Counted from the first letter of the stretch, positions 1-6,667 are shown. The stretch is 6,854 nucleotides of DNA from CAYRVX01 sp964642165 (GCA_964642165.1 CAZXOC010000349.1:1-6854); one strand, 5' to 3'. Program-made: numbers and translations. The notes: generated by a model from the letters alone, not told the origin.

Positions 1-802
1 CGAGGTGGACACGCCCTTCGGCAGGCCCTCCGACGCGATCCTCCAGACCGCCTGGGGCGGCGTCGACGTGGCGGTGCTCAGCCGCCACGGGCCCGGACAC
101 CTGATCACACCGACGGCCGTGAACTACCGCGCGAATATCTACGCGCTCAAGGCCCTCGGCTGCACGCACATCCTCGCCAGCGGGGCCGTCGGCAGCCTCC
201 GCGAGCCGATCGCCCCCACGGACCTGGTCGTGGCCGACCAGATCATCGATAAGACCTTCCGGCGGGAGTCGAGCTTTTTCAACGGCTCGATCGCCTGCCA
301 CGTGGAGATGGCCTACCCCTTCTGCCCCGTCCTGCGCCGCCACCTGCTCAACTGCGCCGACGGCGTCGCCACGACCGTCCACGACGGCGGCACGTACGTC
401 TGCATGGAGGGCCCGGCCTTCTCCACGCGGGCCGAGAGCGAGATGCACCGCCAGTGGGGCGGCGACCTGATCGGCATGACCTGCATGCCCGAGGCCAAGC
501 TCGCCCGCGAGGCCGAGATGGCCTACGCGATCGTCTGCCTCGCCAGCGACTATGATTGCTGGCGCTCCGGGCCGGCCGACCTCGACAAGCACGAGCTTCT
601 CAAGGAGATCATCGCCAACCTCTCGGAGGCCACGCACAACGCCGTCGAGCTGATCAAGGCCGCCGTCGCCGCCTTCCACAAGATCGCCGACGTGCCCTCG
701 CCGGCCCATAGCGCCATGGAGCTGGCCATCTGGTCCGACAAGAAGCGGATCTCGCCGGCCGCCCGCGAGCACCTCGGCGTCCTCGTCGAGAAATACCTGT
801 AG
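1..802 (+). CDS. mtnP: S-methyl-5'-thioadenosine phosphorylase, 5' end outside window
   Basis: This enzyme splits 5'-methylthioadenosine with phosphate into adenine and 5-methylthioribose 1-phosphate. It is a cytoplasmic step of methionine salvage that clears the by-product of polyamine synthesis. The reading frame is open at the left edge (first full codon 2-4, GAG). The GTG at 5-7 is an internal valine of the family's VDTPFG motif, not a start. About 20-30 N-terminal residues, including the Gly-rich phosphate-binding start of the PNP/UDP phosphorylase fold, are missing. Counting that valine as 1, visible family motifs are SRHG (26-29), PTAVNYRANIYALK (36-49), GSLRE (63-67), MEGPAFSTRAES (134-145), MTCMPE (158-163) and SDYDCW (181-186). 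Human MTAP has TDYDCW at the last position; its first Asp recognises the 6-amino group, which supports MTA/adenosine rather than guanosine/inosine as substrate. The frame ends with TAG at 800-802. The gene lies 93 bp upstream of ffh on the same strand and could be cotranscribed. Family assignment is secure; exact substrate range is inferred. Confidence 0.92.
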   Translation, partial: EVDTPFGRPSDAILQTAWGGVDVAVLSRHGPGHLITPTAVNYRANIYALKALGCTHILASGAVGSLREPIAPTDLVVADQIIDKTFRRESSFFNGSIACHVEMAYPFCPVLRRHLLNCADGVATTVHDGGTYVCMEGPAFSTRAESEMHRQWGGDLIGMTCMPEAKLAREAEMAYAIVCLASDYDCWRSGPADLDKHELLKEIIANLSEATHNAVELIKAAVAAFHKIADVPSPAHSAMELAIWSDKKRISPAAREHLGVLVEKYL

Positions 803-832
803 CGCCCGCCGCCGCGGTCTCGCCCGCCCGCA

Positions 833-861
833 CCCGAGCCGGTTCGGGCATAGGCCCTTTT
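833..861 (+). terminator. Possible weak terminator or leader hairpin between mtnP and ffh
   Basis: CCCGAG (833-838) can pair with TTCGGG (843-848), counting one G-T pair, around a CCGG tetraloop. A TTTT run follows at 858-861, but nine bases after the stem, further than in a classic intrinsic terminator. It could terminate the mtnP transcript partially or be a hairpin in a shared mtnP-ffh message. No strong promoter is visible between the two genes, so complete termination here would leave ffh without an obvious start of transcription. Confidence 0.3.
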
Positions 862-886
862 CCTCGCAGGCGGAGGTTGCTATCCT

Positions 887-893
887 GAGGAGG
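887..893 (+). promoter_or_regulatory. Ribosome binding site of ffh, unusually close to the start
   Basis: GAGGAGG (887-893) is an excellent Shine-Dalgarno match but leaves only two bases (CT) before the ATG at 896. A second, weaker GGAGG lies at 872-876, 19 bases upstream of the ATG. The protein start at 896 is still preferred because MFEALTEKF matches the conserved Ffh N-terminus and no nearby in-frame alternative begins the N domain as well. Confidence 0.5.
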
Positions 894-895
894 CT

Positions 896-2338
896 ATGTT
901 CGAGGCGCTGACAGAGAAGTTCTCGGACTTCTTCCGCACGCTGTCGGGGCGCGGGCGAATCACCGAGCAGAACGTGCGAGAGGCCATGCAGCAGATCCGC
1001 CAGGCCCTGCTCGAGGCCGACGTGAACTACAAGGTCGTCCAGCAGTTCTGCCAGGACGTGGCGCAGAAGGCCTTCGGCACGGAGGTCATCCGCTCGCTGC
1101 ACCCGGGCCAGCTCATGGTCAAGATCGTCCACGACGAGCTGACCGCCCTGATGGGCCCGGTGGACAGCCGCGTCTACTACGTCAGCCCCCCCCCGACGAT
1201 CGTCATGATGGCGGGCCTCCAGGGCTCCGGCAAGACCACCACGTGCGGCAAGCTCGCCCGGAGGATCGTCCGCGAGGGCAAGCACCCGATGATGGTGGCG
1301 TGCGACCTTCAGCGTCCGGCGGCCGTCGAGCAGCTCGCCATCGTCGGCGAGCAGGTCGCCGTGCCCGTCTTTCAGATCGAAGGGGAGACGAACCCCGTCC
1401 GCGTGGCGCGAAAGGCCGTCTCCTGGGCCCACAAGAACGAGCGGGACGTGGTGATCATCGACACGGCCGGGCGGCTTCACATCGACGAGGAGATGATGAA
1501 GCAGGCCGAGGACATCGCCAAGGCCGTCCGCCCGCATCAGATCTACCTCGTCTGCGACTCGATGACCGGCCAGGACGCCGTCAACAGCGCGCGGGAGTTC
1601 AACGACCGCCTCGAGCTGGACGGCGTGATCCTCACCAAGTTCGACTCCGACGCGCGGGGCGGAGCGGCGCTGAGCGTCAAGGCCGTCACCGGCAAGCCCA
1701 TCAAGTTCATCGGCGTCGGCGAGAAGCTCGACGACCTGGAGGAGTTCCACGCCGACCGGATGGCCGGGCGGATCCTCGGCATGGGGGACATCGTCTCTCT
1801 GGTGGAGAAGGCGCAGGGCCAGTTCGACGCCGAGCAGGCCGCCAAGCTCCAGGAGAAGATGGCCAAGGGCCAGTTCTCCCTCCACGACTTCCTGGGGCAG
1901 ATGCGCCAGATGCAGCGGATGGGGCCCCTGAAGGAGATCATGAAGCTCATCCCCGGCGTCGGCGACCAGATGGGGGGCATGCAGGTCGACGGCGACGAGC
2001 TCAAACGCATGGAGGCCATCATCCTCTCCATGACGCCCCAGGAGCGCGACGACCCGTCGATCATCGAGGCCTCGCGCCGGCGCCGGATCGCCCGAGGCAG
2101 CGGCACCGAATCGCAGGACGTCTCGGGCATGGTCAAGAGCTTCAACATGGCCTCGGGCATGATGAAGCAGATGGCCGGCATGGGCGTGCGCGACCGGATG
2201 CGCTTCGCCCAGCAGATGGGCCAGGCCGGCATGATGGGCCTGACCCCCCGCTTCAAGGTCAAGCAGCGATCCAAACGCCTGACCAAGAAGGATCGCGCCC
2301 GCAAGAAGCGCACCAAGAAGGGCCGCCATCGCAGGTAG
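896..2338 (+). CDS. ffh: Signal recognition particle protein Ffh (SRP54 GTPase)
   Basis: Ffh binds the SRP RNA and signal sequences of nascent membrane and secreted proteins, and with the FtsY receptor delivers ribosomes to the Sec translocon. The 480-residue protein is complete and slightly longer than E. coli Ffh. The N domain covers about 1-90, with ALLEADVNYKVV at 37-48. The GTPase domain covers about 100-300: P-loop GLQGSGKTT (107-115), DLQRPAAVEQL (137-147), DTAGR (189-193), the SRP box DSMTGQDAV (221-229), TKFD (247-250), RGGAALS (254-260) and GVGEK (273-277). The Met-rich M domain follows from about 310, with finger-loop region MGPLKEIMKLIPG (342-354) and the SRP-RNA-binding motif SRRRRIARGSGT (393-404). 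The last 29 residues (452-480) form a very basic Lys/Arg tail. The stop is TAG at 2336-2338. rpsP, a common neighbour of ffh, is absent; the next gene is convergent and ends 59 bp away. A run of nine C (1186-1194) lies inside the gene with the frame intact. Identification is secure. Confidence 0.98.
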   Translation: MFEALTEKFSDFFRTLSGRGRITEQNVREAMQQIRQALLEADVNYKVVQQFCQDVAQKAFGTEVIRSLHPGQLMVKIVHDELTALMGPVDSRVYYVSPPPTIVMMAGLQGSGKTTTCGKLARRIVREGKHPMMVACDLQRPAAVEQLAIVGEQVAVPVFQIEGETNPVRVARKAVSWAHKNERDVVIIDTAGRLHIDEEMMKQAEDIAKAVRPHQIYLVCDSMTGQDAVNSAREFNDRLELDGVILTKFDSDARGGAALSVKAVTGKPIKFIGVGEKLDDLEEFHADRMAGRILGMGDIVSLVEKAQGQFDAEQAAKLQEKMAKGQFSLHDFLGQMRQMQRMGPLKEIMKLIPGVGDQMGGMQVDGDELKRMEAIILSMTPQERDDPSIIEASRRRRIARGSGTESQDVSGMVKSFNMASGMMKQMAGMGVRDRMRFAQQMGQAGMMGLTPRFKVKQRSKRLTKKDRARKKRTKKGRHRR

Positions 2339-2397
2339 AACCGGCGGGGGACGTTCGGCGACCTCGCGCTGCCTGCCTCACGAGCCCTCCCCCGGCG

Positions 2398-4167
2398 TTA
2401 CCGAAGCGGCCGCCGTCCGCCCTGCTGGCCGGGCGCGTACGGCCGGGCCTTGCCCTTCAGCGCGGTCCTGCCCAGAGCGGCCGCCGTCTCGTCGTCGATC
2501 TTCGCCAGGACGAACATGACGAAGCCGCGCGCGCCCTGGCGGCGGCAGCAGTCGATCTGCTCGGCGATCCGCGCGGCGCGGTCGGCCGGGGGAAGGTCCA
2601 CGCCGATCCGGAAGGCCCCCACCGCCGGGATCGTCCGCTCCAGCTTCGGATCGAACGTCTTCCACCACGCGAAGTGCTCCTTCAGTTCGGCGGCCGTCGC
2701 GACGTACGACATGGGGATCGCGTAGTCGACCAGGCCCTCTCGCAGCCAGCGGGGCCAGTCCTGCGCGACGCGGTCGGCGCTGTCGCGGGTGCGGAAGACC
2801 GCCGCCGTGACCAGGCAGTCGCGGCGGAGCTTCTTCACCTGCCGGCGCACGTCGGCGACCAGCCGCGTGACCTGGTCCTTGCGCCATCGGTTCCACGCGC
2901 GGAGCTTGTCTCTCTCGGCCTCGACGGTCAGCTCGCGCCCGCCGGCCGGGACGAGCCCGGCCAGGTCCTTCCCCGCCGCCGCGGCCGACAGGACCCGCTC
3001 GCCCTTGAAGTACCGGCCCATTCGCCGGAAGCCCAGCAGCGTTCGGGCGGCCTGGCCGTCCCGGACGGCGTACACGGGCCCGTCGAGGAAGACCGCCCCG
3101 CCGCCGCCACGGACGTGCGCGACCAGCGCCCGGGCCTGCGGCTCGGTCATGCAGTAGTGCTGGGGCAGGACGATCGCCAGGCCCGCCGGCGGGGTGGCCA
3201 GGTCGCGGTCTCGCAGCCGCTTCGGCCGGTAGCCCAGCGACGTGATCCACGCCGCGGCGTCGGCGTAGCGGCGGTGGCTGTAGCGGCCTTCGCCGGTCAG
3301 GTCCGTGTCGAGGACGCCCACGCCGCCGCCGGGCGCCGCGCCGAGGCGCTTCAGGATCGCCCCGACCGCGCGGTGCACCGCGCGGGGAGGGTTCTGGTGC
3401 GCGTGCCAGTTCAGCAGGAACACCTCGCCCCGCCCGAGCCGGTTGACGGCGATGGCCGGCACGCCGCCGTGGAACGTCGCCAGCACGCGCGCCGTGGTCG
3501 GCTCGGCGAGGGGGTTGCCGTGGAAGGCACCGTAGGCCGGCAGCTTCGCGTAGCACAGGGCGTCCACGTCGATCCCGTCGCGCGCGGCGGCGCGCCGCGC
3601 GGCGGCCGATGCGCTCAGACCCATGCCGTTGAAGCGGATGTAGTCGAAGTGCACGCCCCGAACCGCGTACCGCCCGGCCAACTCGACCATCAGCCTCGCC
3701 TGCCAGGCGCGAACGGCGGGATTGCACAGGTCGTACCAGTCGACCTTCCGCCCGGCCAGGTCGACCGCCTGCCAGTCGGGGTGTTCGCGGAGGACGCGGG
3801 CCTCCGTCAGGCGGCGGATCGGGCCGTTGACGAACCACGCGTGGATCTCGATGCCGCGCTTCGCCCCCTCGCGAACCAGGTGGCCCAGCGGGTCGAAGCC
3901 CTCGGCGACGTGGCCGCTGGTCGCCACGAGATCGCTGCGGTGATAGGCCGTCGCCCCGTCGTAGAAGACCAGGACGTACAGGGCGTTGAGGTTCATCGAC
4001 GCGGCGCGGCGGAGCATCTTGTCGGCCGCGGCCTCATCCGCGCAGGTTCGCCCCCACACCCACGCGCCGCGCAGCTCGACGGTCTCGGCGTGGACGACGC
4101 CCGCACCGGCCAGGAGGGCGGCGGCGACGACGGCCAACCGACGCTTGTCGGACCCATGGGCTCTCAT
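2398..4167 (-). CDS. Secreted GHL10-family glycoside hydrolase-like protein with large internal insertion
   Basis: The 589-residue product looks like an exported glycosyl-hydrolase-like family 10 (PF02638, YngK-type) protein. It starts with a signal peptide: KRR (8-10), a hydrophobic core (11-25) and VHA before residue 28. The first barrel half has LRGAWVWGR (32-40), LNALYVLVF (60-68), FDPLGHLVREGAKRG (91-105), IHAWF (108-112) and VHFDYIRF (172-179), with D175 a likely active-site acid. The barrel resumes at AWNRWRKDQVTRL (424-436) and ends with MSYVA (486-490) and GARGFVMF (545-552). Residues 180 to about 421 are inserted and contain amidotransferase-like or GH42-trimerisation-like pieces (226-276 and 283-363). 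The ATG at 4167 is chosen because AGGAG (4176-4180) sits eight bases upstream and the signal peptide follows at once. An in-frame extension to 4362 encodes only Arg-rich low-quality sequence and would cross the promoter. Stop is TAA at 2400-2398. It diverges from the GH42 gene and converges with ffh. Substrate is unknown, and catalytic activity of this family is not well established. Confidence 0.85.
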   Translation of the reverse strand: MRAHGSDKRRLAVVAAALLAGAGVVHAETVELRGAWVWGRTCADEAAADKMLRRAASMNLNALYVLVFYDGATAYHRSDLVATSGHVAEGFDPLGHLVREGAKRGIEIHAWFVNGPIRRLTEARVLREHPDWQAVDLAGRKVDWYDLCNPAVRAWQARLMVELAGRYAVRGVHFDYIRFNGMGLSASAAARRAAARDGIDVDALCYAKLPAYGAFHGNPLAEPTTARVLATFHGGVPAIAVNRLGRGEVFLLNWHAHQNPPRAVHRAVGAILKRLGAAPGGGVGVLDTDLTGEGRYSHRRYADAAAWITSLGYRPKRLRDRDLATPPAGLAIVLPQHYCMTEPQARALVAHVRGGGGAVFLDGPVYAVRDGQAARTLLGFRRMGRYFKGERVLSAAAAGKDLAGLVPAGGRELTVEAERDKLRAWNRWRKDQVTRLVADVRRQVKKLRRDCLVTAAVFRTRDSADRVAQDWPRWLREGLVDYAIPMSYVATAAELKEHFAWWKTFDPKLERTIPAVGAFRIGVDLPPADRAARIAEQIDCCRRQGARGFVMFVLAKIDDETAAALGRTALKGKARPYAPGQQGGRRPLR

Positions 4168-4175
4168 GTCGTGGG

Positions 4176-4180
4176 CTCCT
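4176..4180 (-). promoter_or_regulatory. Ribosome binding site of the GHL10 gene
   Basis: On the minus strand AGGAG lies eight bases before the ATG at 4167-4165. It decides the start over the in-frame ATG at 4185-4183, since that codon lies upstream of this site and has no comparable match of its own. Confidence 0.75.
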
Positions 4181-4288
4181 GTCATCCCGCGCCGCCTCGA
4201 CGGACCCGACCGGTCAAGCGCCCGTCGCTGCCGGCTGCGGCACCGCCTGCGCGCGGAGTCCCTTCCTTCTTGTTTTTCCCTGGGCCGG

Positions 4289-4317
4289 ATTGTACAGGCG
4301 CTGTCCTGCGTTGTCAG
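4289..4317 (-). promoter_or_regulatory. Sigma70-type promoter for the GHL10 gene
   Basis: Read on the minus strand, CTGACA (4317-4312, five of six consensus bases) and TACAAT (4294-4289, five of six) are separated by exactly 17 bases. Transcription would start near 4282 and give an untranslated leader of about 115 bases before the ATG at 4167. The element lies in the 197-bp divergent region shared with the GH42 gene and coincides with a three-unit repeat array. No comparably good promoter is seen for the plus-strand gene: TTGTCA at 4311-4316 is a fair -35, but no acceptable -10 follows at normal spacing. Confidence 0.6.
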
Positions 4318-4321
4318 TGCG
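4290..4321. repeat. Three tandem YTGT-N3/4-GCG units overlying the divergent promoter
   Basis: Three adjoining units read TTGTACAGGCG (4290-4300), CTGTCCTGCG (4301-4310) and TTGTCAGTGCG (4311-4321). Each begins with pyrimidine-TGT and ends with GCG, with three or four bases between. Their starts are 11 and 10 bp apart, about one helical turn, so all present the same face of the DNA. They cover the -35, spacer and -10 of the minus-strand promoter almost exactly, which is where a repressor would act. Only three short units are present, so chance similarity in GC-rich DNA is possible. No regulator gene lies in the window. Confidence 0.4.
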
Positions 4322-4352
4322 AGGCCCCGAGGCCTGCCAGACCGAACCATCC

Positions 4353-4358
4353 GAGGAG
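4353..4358 (+). promoter_or_regulatory. Ribosome binding site of the GH42 gene
   Basis: GAGGAG lies six bases upstream of the GTG at 4365-4367. It supports that GTG as the start. The frame stays open 25 codons further upstream to 4290, but those codons have no ribosome binding site, do not resemble the family, and run through the divergent promoter. Confidence 0.75.
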
Positions 4359-4364
4359 ACACCC

Positions 4365-6425
4365 GTGACCGACCGCTATCCGCCCGTCAGCGCCAAGTGC
4401 CCCCACTTCCTTCACGGCGGGGACTACAACCCCGACCAGTGGCCGCCGGAGGTCTGGCCGGAAGACATGCGGCTGATGAAGCTCGCCGGCTGCAACGCCA
4501 TGAGCGTGGCGATCTTCTCGTGGGCGCACATCGAGGTCGCCGACGGGCAGTATGACTTCGGCTGGCTCGACCGCATCATGGACATGCTGGCCGACGGCGG
4601 CGCGATCGCCCTGCTGGCCACGCCCAGCGCGTCGCACCCGGCGTGGCTGTCGGCGGAGTACCCCGAGGTGCTCCGCGTCGGGCGCGACCTGCGGCGGCGG
4701 CAGCACGGCGGGCGGGTGAAGTACTGCCTCACGTCGCCGGTGTTCCGAGAGAAGTGCGCGGCCATCGCCGAGCGGCTCGCCGAGCGGTACAAGGACCACC
4801 CGGCCCTGGGGATGTGGCACCTGTCCAACGAGTACGGCGGCGAGTGCCACTGCCCGCTTTGCCAGGCCGCCTTCCGCGACTGGCTGCGGCGGCGGTACGC
4901 CTCGCTGGCCGAGCTCAACGCCGCGTGGTGGACCGCCTTCTGGGGCCACACCTATACCCGCTGGTCGCAGATCGCCTCGCCCCACGCCCTCGGCGAGGGG
5001 AGCGTCCACGGGCTGAGCCTCGACTGGCGGCGCTTCGTGACGGACCAGATCGTTTCCTTCATGCGCGGCGAGACGGCCCCGCTGCGGCGAATCACGCCCG
5101 ACGTGCCCGTCACGACGAACATGATGGGCACGTACACCGGGCTGAACTACTGGAAGTTCGCCGAGCACGTCGACCGCGTCAGTTGGGACAGCTACCCGCC
5201 GATGCACGATCGCGACGGCGACTGGCTCCAGGCCGTCGGCGTGGCCTTCACGCACGATATCTACCGCTGCCTCAAGGGCGGGCGACCCTTCCTGATGATG
5301 GAGTCCACGCCCAGCAGCACCAACTGGATGCCCGTCATGAAGCTCAAGCGCCCCGGCATCCACCGCCTGATGAGCCTCCAGGCCGTCGCCCACGGCTCCG
5401 ACAGCGTCCAGTACTTCCAGTGGCGTAAGGGACGAGGGTGCAGCGAGAAGTTCCACGGCGCCGTCGTCGATCACGTCGGGCACGAGCATACCCGCGTCTT
5501 CCGCGACGTGGCGGAGGTCGGCGCGATCCTCGCGAGGCTCGACGCGGTGGTCGGCACGACCGTGCGGCCGGAGGTGGCTGTCGTCTACGATTGGGAGAAC
5601 CGCTGGGCGATCGACGGCTGCGCCGGGCCGCGACGAGAGAAACGCGACTACCTGCCGACCTGCGTGAACCACTACCGCCCGTTCTGGGCCCGCTCCGTGC
5701 CGGTGGACGTGATCGACGCCGATCGGGACTTCGGCGGCTACAAGCTGCTGATCGCCCCGATGCTGTACATGGTGCGGCCGGGCGTGGCCGAGCGAATCGA
5801 GGCGTTCGTCGAGGCCGGCGGCGTGTTCGTCACGACCTACTGGAGCGGCATCGCCGACGAGCACGACCGGGTCTTCTCCGGGGGCTTTCCCGGCCCGCTG
5901 CGCAGGCTGGTGGGCATCTGGTCGGAGGAGCTGGACGTCCTGCACGACGACGAGTCCAACCGGGTGATCCCGGCGGAGGGCAACGCGCTGGGACTGGCCG
6001 GCGAGTACCGGGCGGAGGTCTTCTGCGATCTGATTCACGCCGAGACGGCCGACGTGCTCGCGACGTACGCGGAGGACTTCTACGCCGGCCGGCCTGCCCT
6101 CACCTGCAACGCCCTCGGCCAGGGCCGCGCGTACTACATCGCCAGCCGCAACGAAGGGGCGTTCCTGGCCGCCTTCTACGGCGGGCTCATCGAGGCGCTG
6201 GGGCTCGGGCGGGTGCTGGACGGAGACCTTCCGGAAGGCGTCACGGCGCAGGTCCGCACGGACGGCGTTCGCAAGTTCATCTTCCTACTGAACTTCCAGC
6301 GAGAGGCCCGGCGGGTCGATCTCGGCGGCAACGCCACCGACCTCCTGACCGGCCAGGCCGTCGCGGGCACCGTCGAACTGCCCGGCTATGGCTCGCTGGT
6401 GCTCGAAAGGCCCGACGAGGCGTAG
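4365..6425 (+). CDS. GH42 family beta-galactosidase-type glycoside hydrolase
   Basis: The 686-residue protein is a complete GH42 retaining glycosidase, probably acting on beta-galactosides; alpha-L-arabinopyranosidase activity also occurs in this family and cannot be excluded. It has no signal peptide, so it should act in the cytoplasm on imported oligosaccharides. The catalytic TIM barrel is at about 18-395, with GGDYNPDQWP (18-27), FSWAHIE (51-57), the acid/base glutamate E156 in SNEYGG, and the nucleophile E313 in MMESTPSSTNW. C121, C161, C163 and C166 match the four zinc-binding cysteines known from the Thermus A4 enzyme. The trimerisation, amidotransferase-like domain spans about 402-612 (VAVVYDWENRWA, 404-415; YAGRPALTCNALGQGRAYY, 573-591). 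A C-terminal beta domain spans about 625-682. Length and domain order are usual for the family. The start is GTG at 4365, and the stop is TAG at 6423-6425. It diverges from the GHL10 gene, suggesting a shared glycan-use locus. No lac-type transporter or regulator is adjacent. Confidence 0.95.
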   Translation: MTDRYPPVSAKCPHFLHGGDYNPDQWPPEVWPEDMRLMKLAGCNAMSVAIFSWAHIEVADGQYDFGWLDRIMDMLADGGAIALLATPSASHPAWLSAEYPEVLRVGRDLRRRQHGGRVKYCLTSPVFREKCAAIAERLAERYKDHPALGMWHLSNEYGGECHCPLCQAAFRDWLRRRYASLAELNAAWWTAFWGHTYTRWSQIASPHALGEGSVHGLSLDWRRFVTDQIVSFMRGETAPLRRITPDVPVTTNMMGTYTGLNYWKFAEHVDRVSWDSYPPMHDRDGDWLQAVGVAFTHDIYRCLKGGRPFLMMESTPSSTNWMPVMKLKRPGIHRLMSLQAVAHGSDSVQYFQWRKGRGCSEKFHGAVVDHVGHEHTRVFRDVAEVGAILARLDAVVGTTVRPEVAVVYDWENRWAIDGCAGPRREKRDYLPTCVNHYRPFWARSVPVDVIDADRDFGGYKLLIAPMLYMVRPGVAERIEAFVEAGGVFVTTYWSGIADEHDRVFSGGFPGPLRRLVGIWSEELDVLHDDESNRVIPAEGNALGLAGEYRAEVFCDLIHAETADVLATYAEDFYAGRPALTCNALGQGRAYYIASRNEGAFLAAFYGGLIEALGLGRVLDGDLPEGVTAQVRTDGVRKFIFLLNFQREARRVDLGGNATDLLTGQAVAGTVELPGYGSLVLERPDEA

Positions 6426-6478
6426 CGCCCTGTGCCTCAAGCCGCCCGGAGCCGCCGGTAGCGGGTCGGAACTCCGGG

Positions 6479-6514
6479 GCCCCGGCGAATAGAGCTGCCC
6501 GCCGGGGCGTCTGT
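6479..6514 (+). terminator. Likely terminator of the GH42 transcript
   Basis: GCCCCGGCG (6479-6487) is perfectly complementary to CGCCGGGGC (6500-6508), a nine-base-pair GC stem with a 12-base loop. It begins 53 bases after the stop codon. The sequence after the stem, GTCTGT, is only mildly T-rich, so termination may be imperfect or assisted. It is the strongest hairpin between the GH42 gene and the promoter at 6598, which fits a transcript boundary there. Confidence 0.55.
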
Positions 6515-6597
6515 CCCTGTGAGCGGAGCCGGCGCGATCCCGCTCGTCGCGGGCGACACGGAGGCTAAAGAAAACCGGGCGGATTGCCGAGAAGATA

Positions 6598-6625
6598 TTG
6601 ACTCGGGGCACGGACGTCGTATCAT
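6598..6625 (+). promoter_or_regulatory. Strong sigma70-type promoter upstream of tRNA-Ile
   Basis: TTGACT (6598-6603, five of six consensus bases) and TATCAT (6620-6625, five of six) are 16 bases apart. This is the best plus-strand promoter in the window. Transcription would start near 6632, about 150 bases before the tRNA. A match this close in otherwise GC-rich DNA is typical of stable-RNA promoters, and the next gene downstream is a tRNA. Confidence 0.7.
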
Positions 6626-6650
6626 AAGAGGTTCCCTGGAGCGCAGAAAG

Positions 6651-6667
6651 CCGCCCGCTAGGGGCGG
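6651..6667 (+). other. Hairpin at the start of the tRNA-Ile leader
   Basis: CCGCCC (6651-6656) pairs perfectly with GGGCGG (6662-6667) around a five-base loop, about 20 bases after the predicted transcription start. No T-run follows, so it is not an intrinsic terminator on this strand. It may be a stabilising or processing element of a stable-RNA precursor; its function is not shown by the sequence. Confidence 0.4.

Noticed and set aside
858..886. ffh promoter with TTTTCC, 17 bases, TATCCT
   Set aside because: The -35 match is poor, and the -10 would lie immediately before the ribosome binding site, leaving essentially no leader for it.
2345..2394. Inverted repeat CGGGGGA/TCCCCCG between the convergent ffh and GHL10 ends as a two-way terminator
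   Set aside because: The loop would be 36 bases, the stem only seven pairs, and no T-run follows on either strand. I cannot call a terminator in this 59-bp gap.
2378..3838. Alternative minus-strand frame (486 codons) overlapping the GHL10 gene
   Set aside because: Its composition is Arg/Gly/Pro/Ala low complexity and no motif is seen, whereas the competing frame carries a signal peptide, a ribosome binding site and GHL10 motifs.
4270..4298. Plus-strand promoter for the GH42 gene (TTGTTT, 17 bases, TACAGG)
   Set aside because: Both boxes match only about half of the consensus, far weaker than the minus-strand promoter in the same place.
4168..4362. Upstream extension of the GHL10 reading frame to 4362
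   Set aside because: The added 65 residues are Arg-rich and unlike the family, would bury the signal peptide, and cross the promoter. AGGAG at 4176-4180 supports the start at 4167.
1243..4368. Very long plus-strand open frame (1041 codons) across ffh and the antisense of the GHL10 gene
   Set aside because: It is out of frame with ffh, is Arg/Pro/Gly/Ala-rich without any recognisable motif, has no ribosome binding site, and is explained by few stop codons in GC-rich DNA. The frames beneath it match known families along their whole length.
4314..6038. Long minus-strand open frame (574 codons) opposite the GH42 gene
   Set aside because: It is the antisense shadow of a clear GH42 gene, rich in His, Arg, Val and Pro, with no family motif or ribosome binding site.
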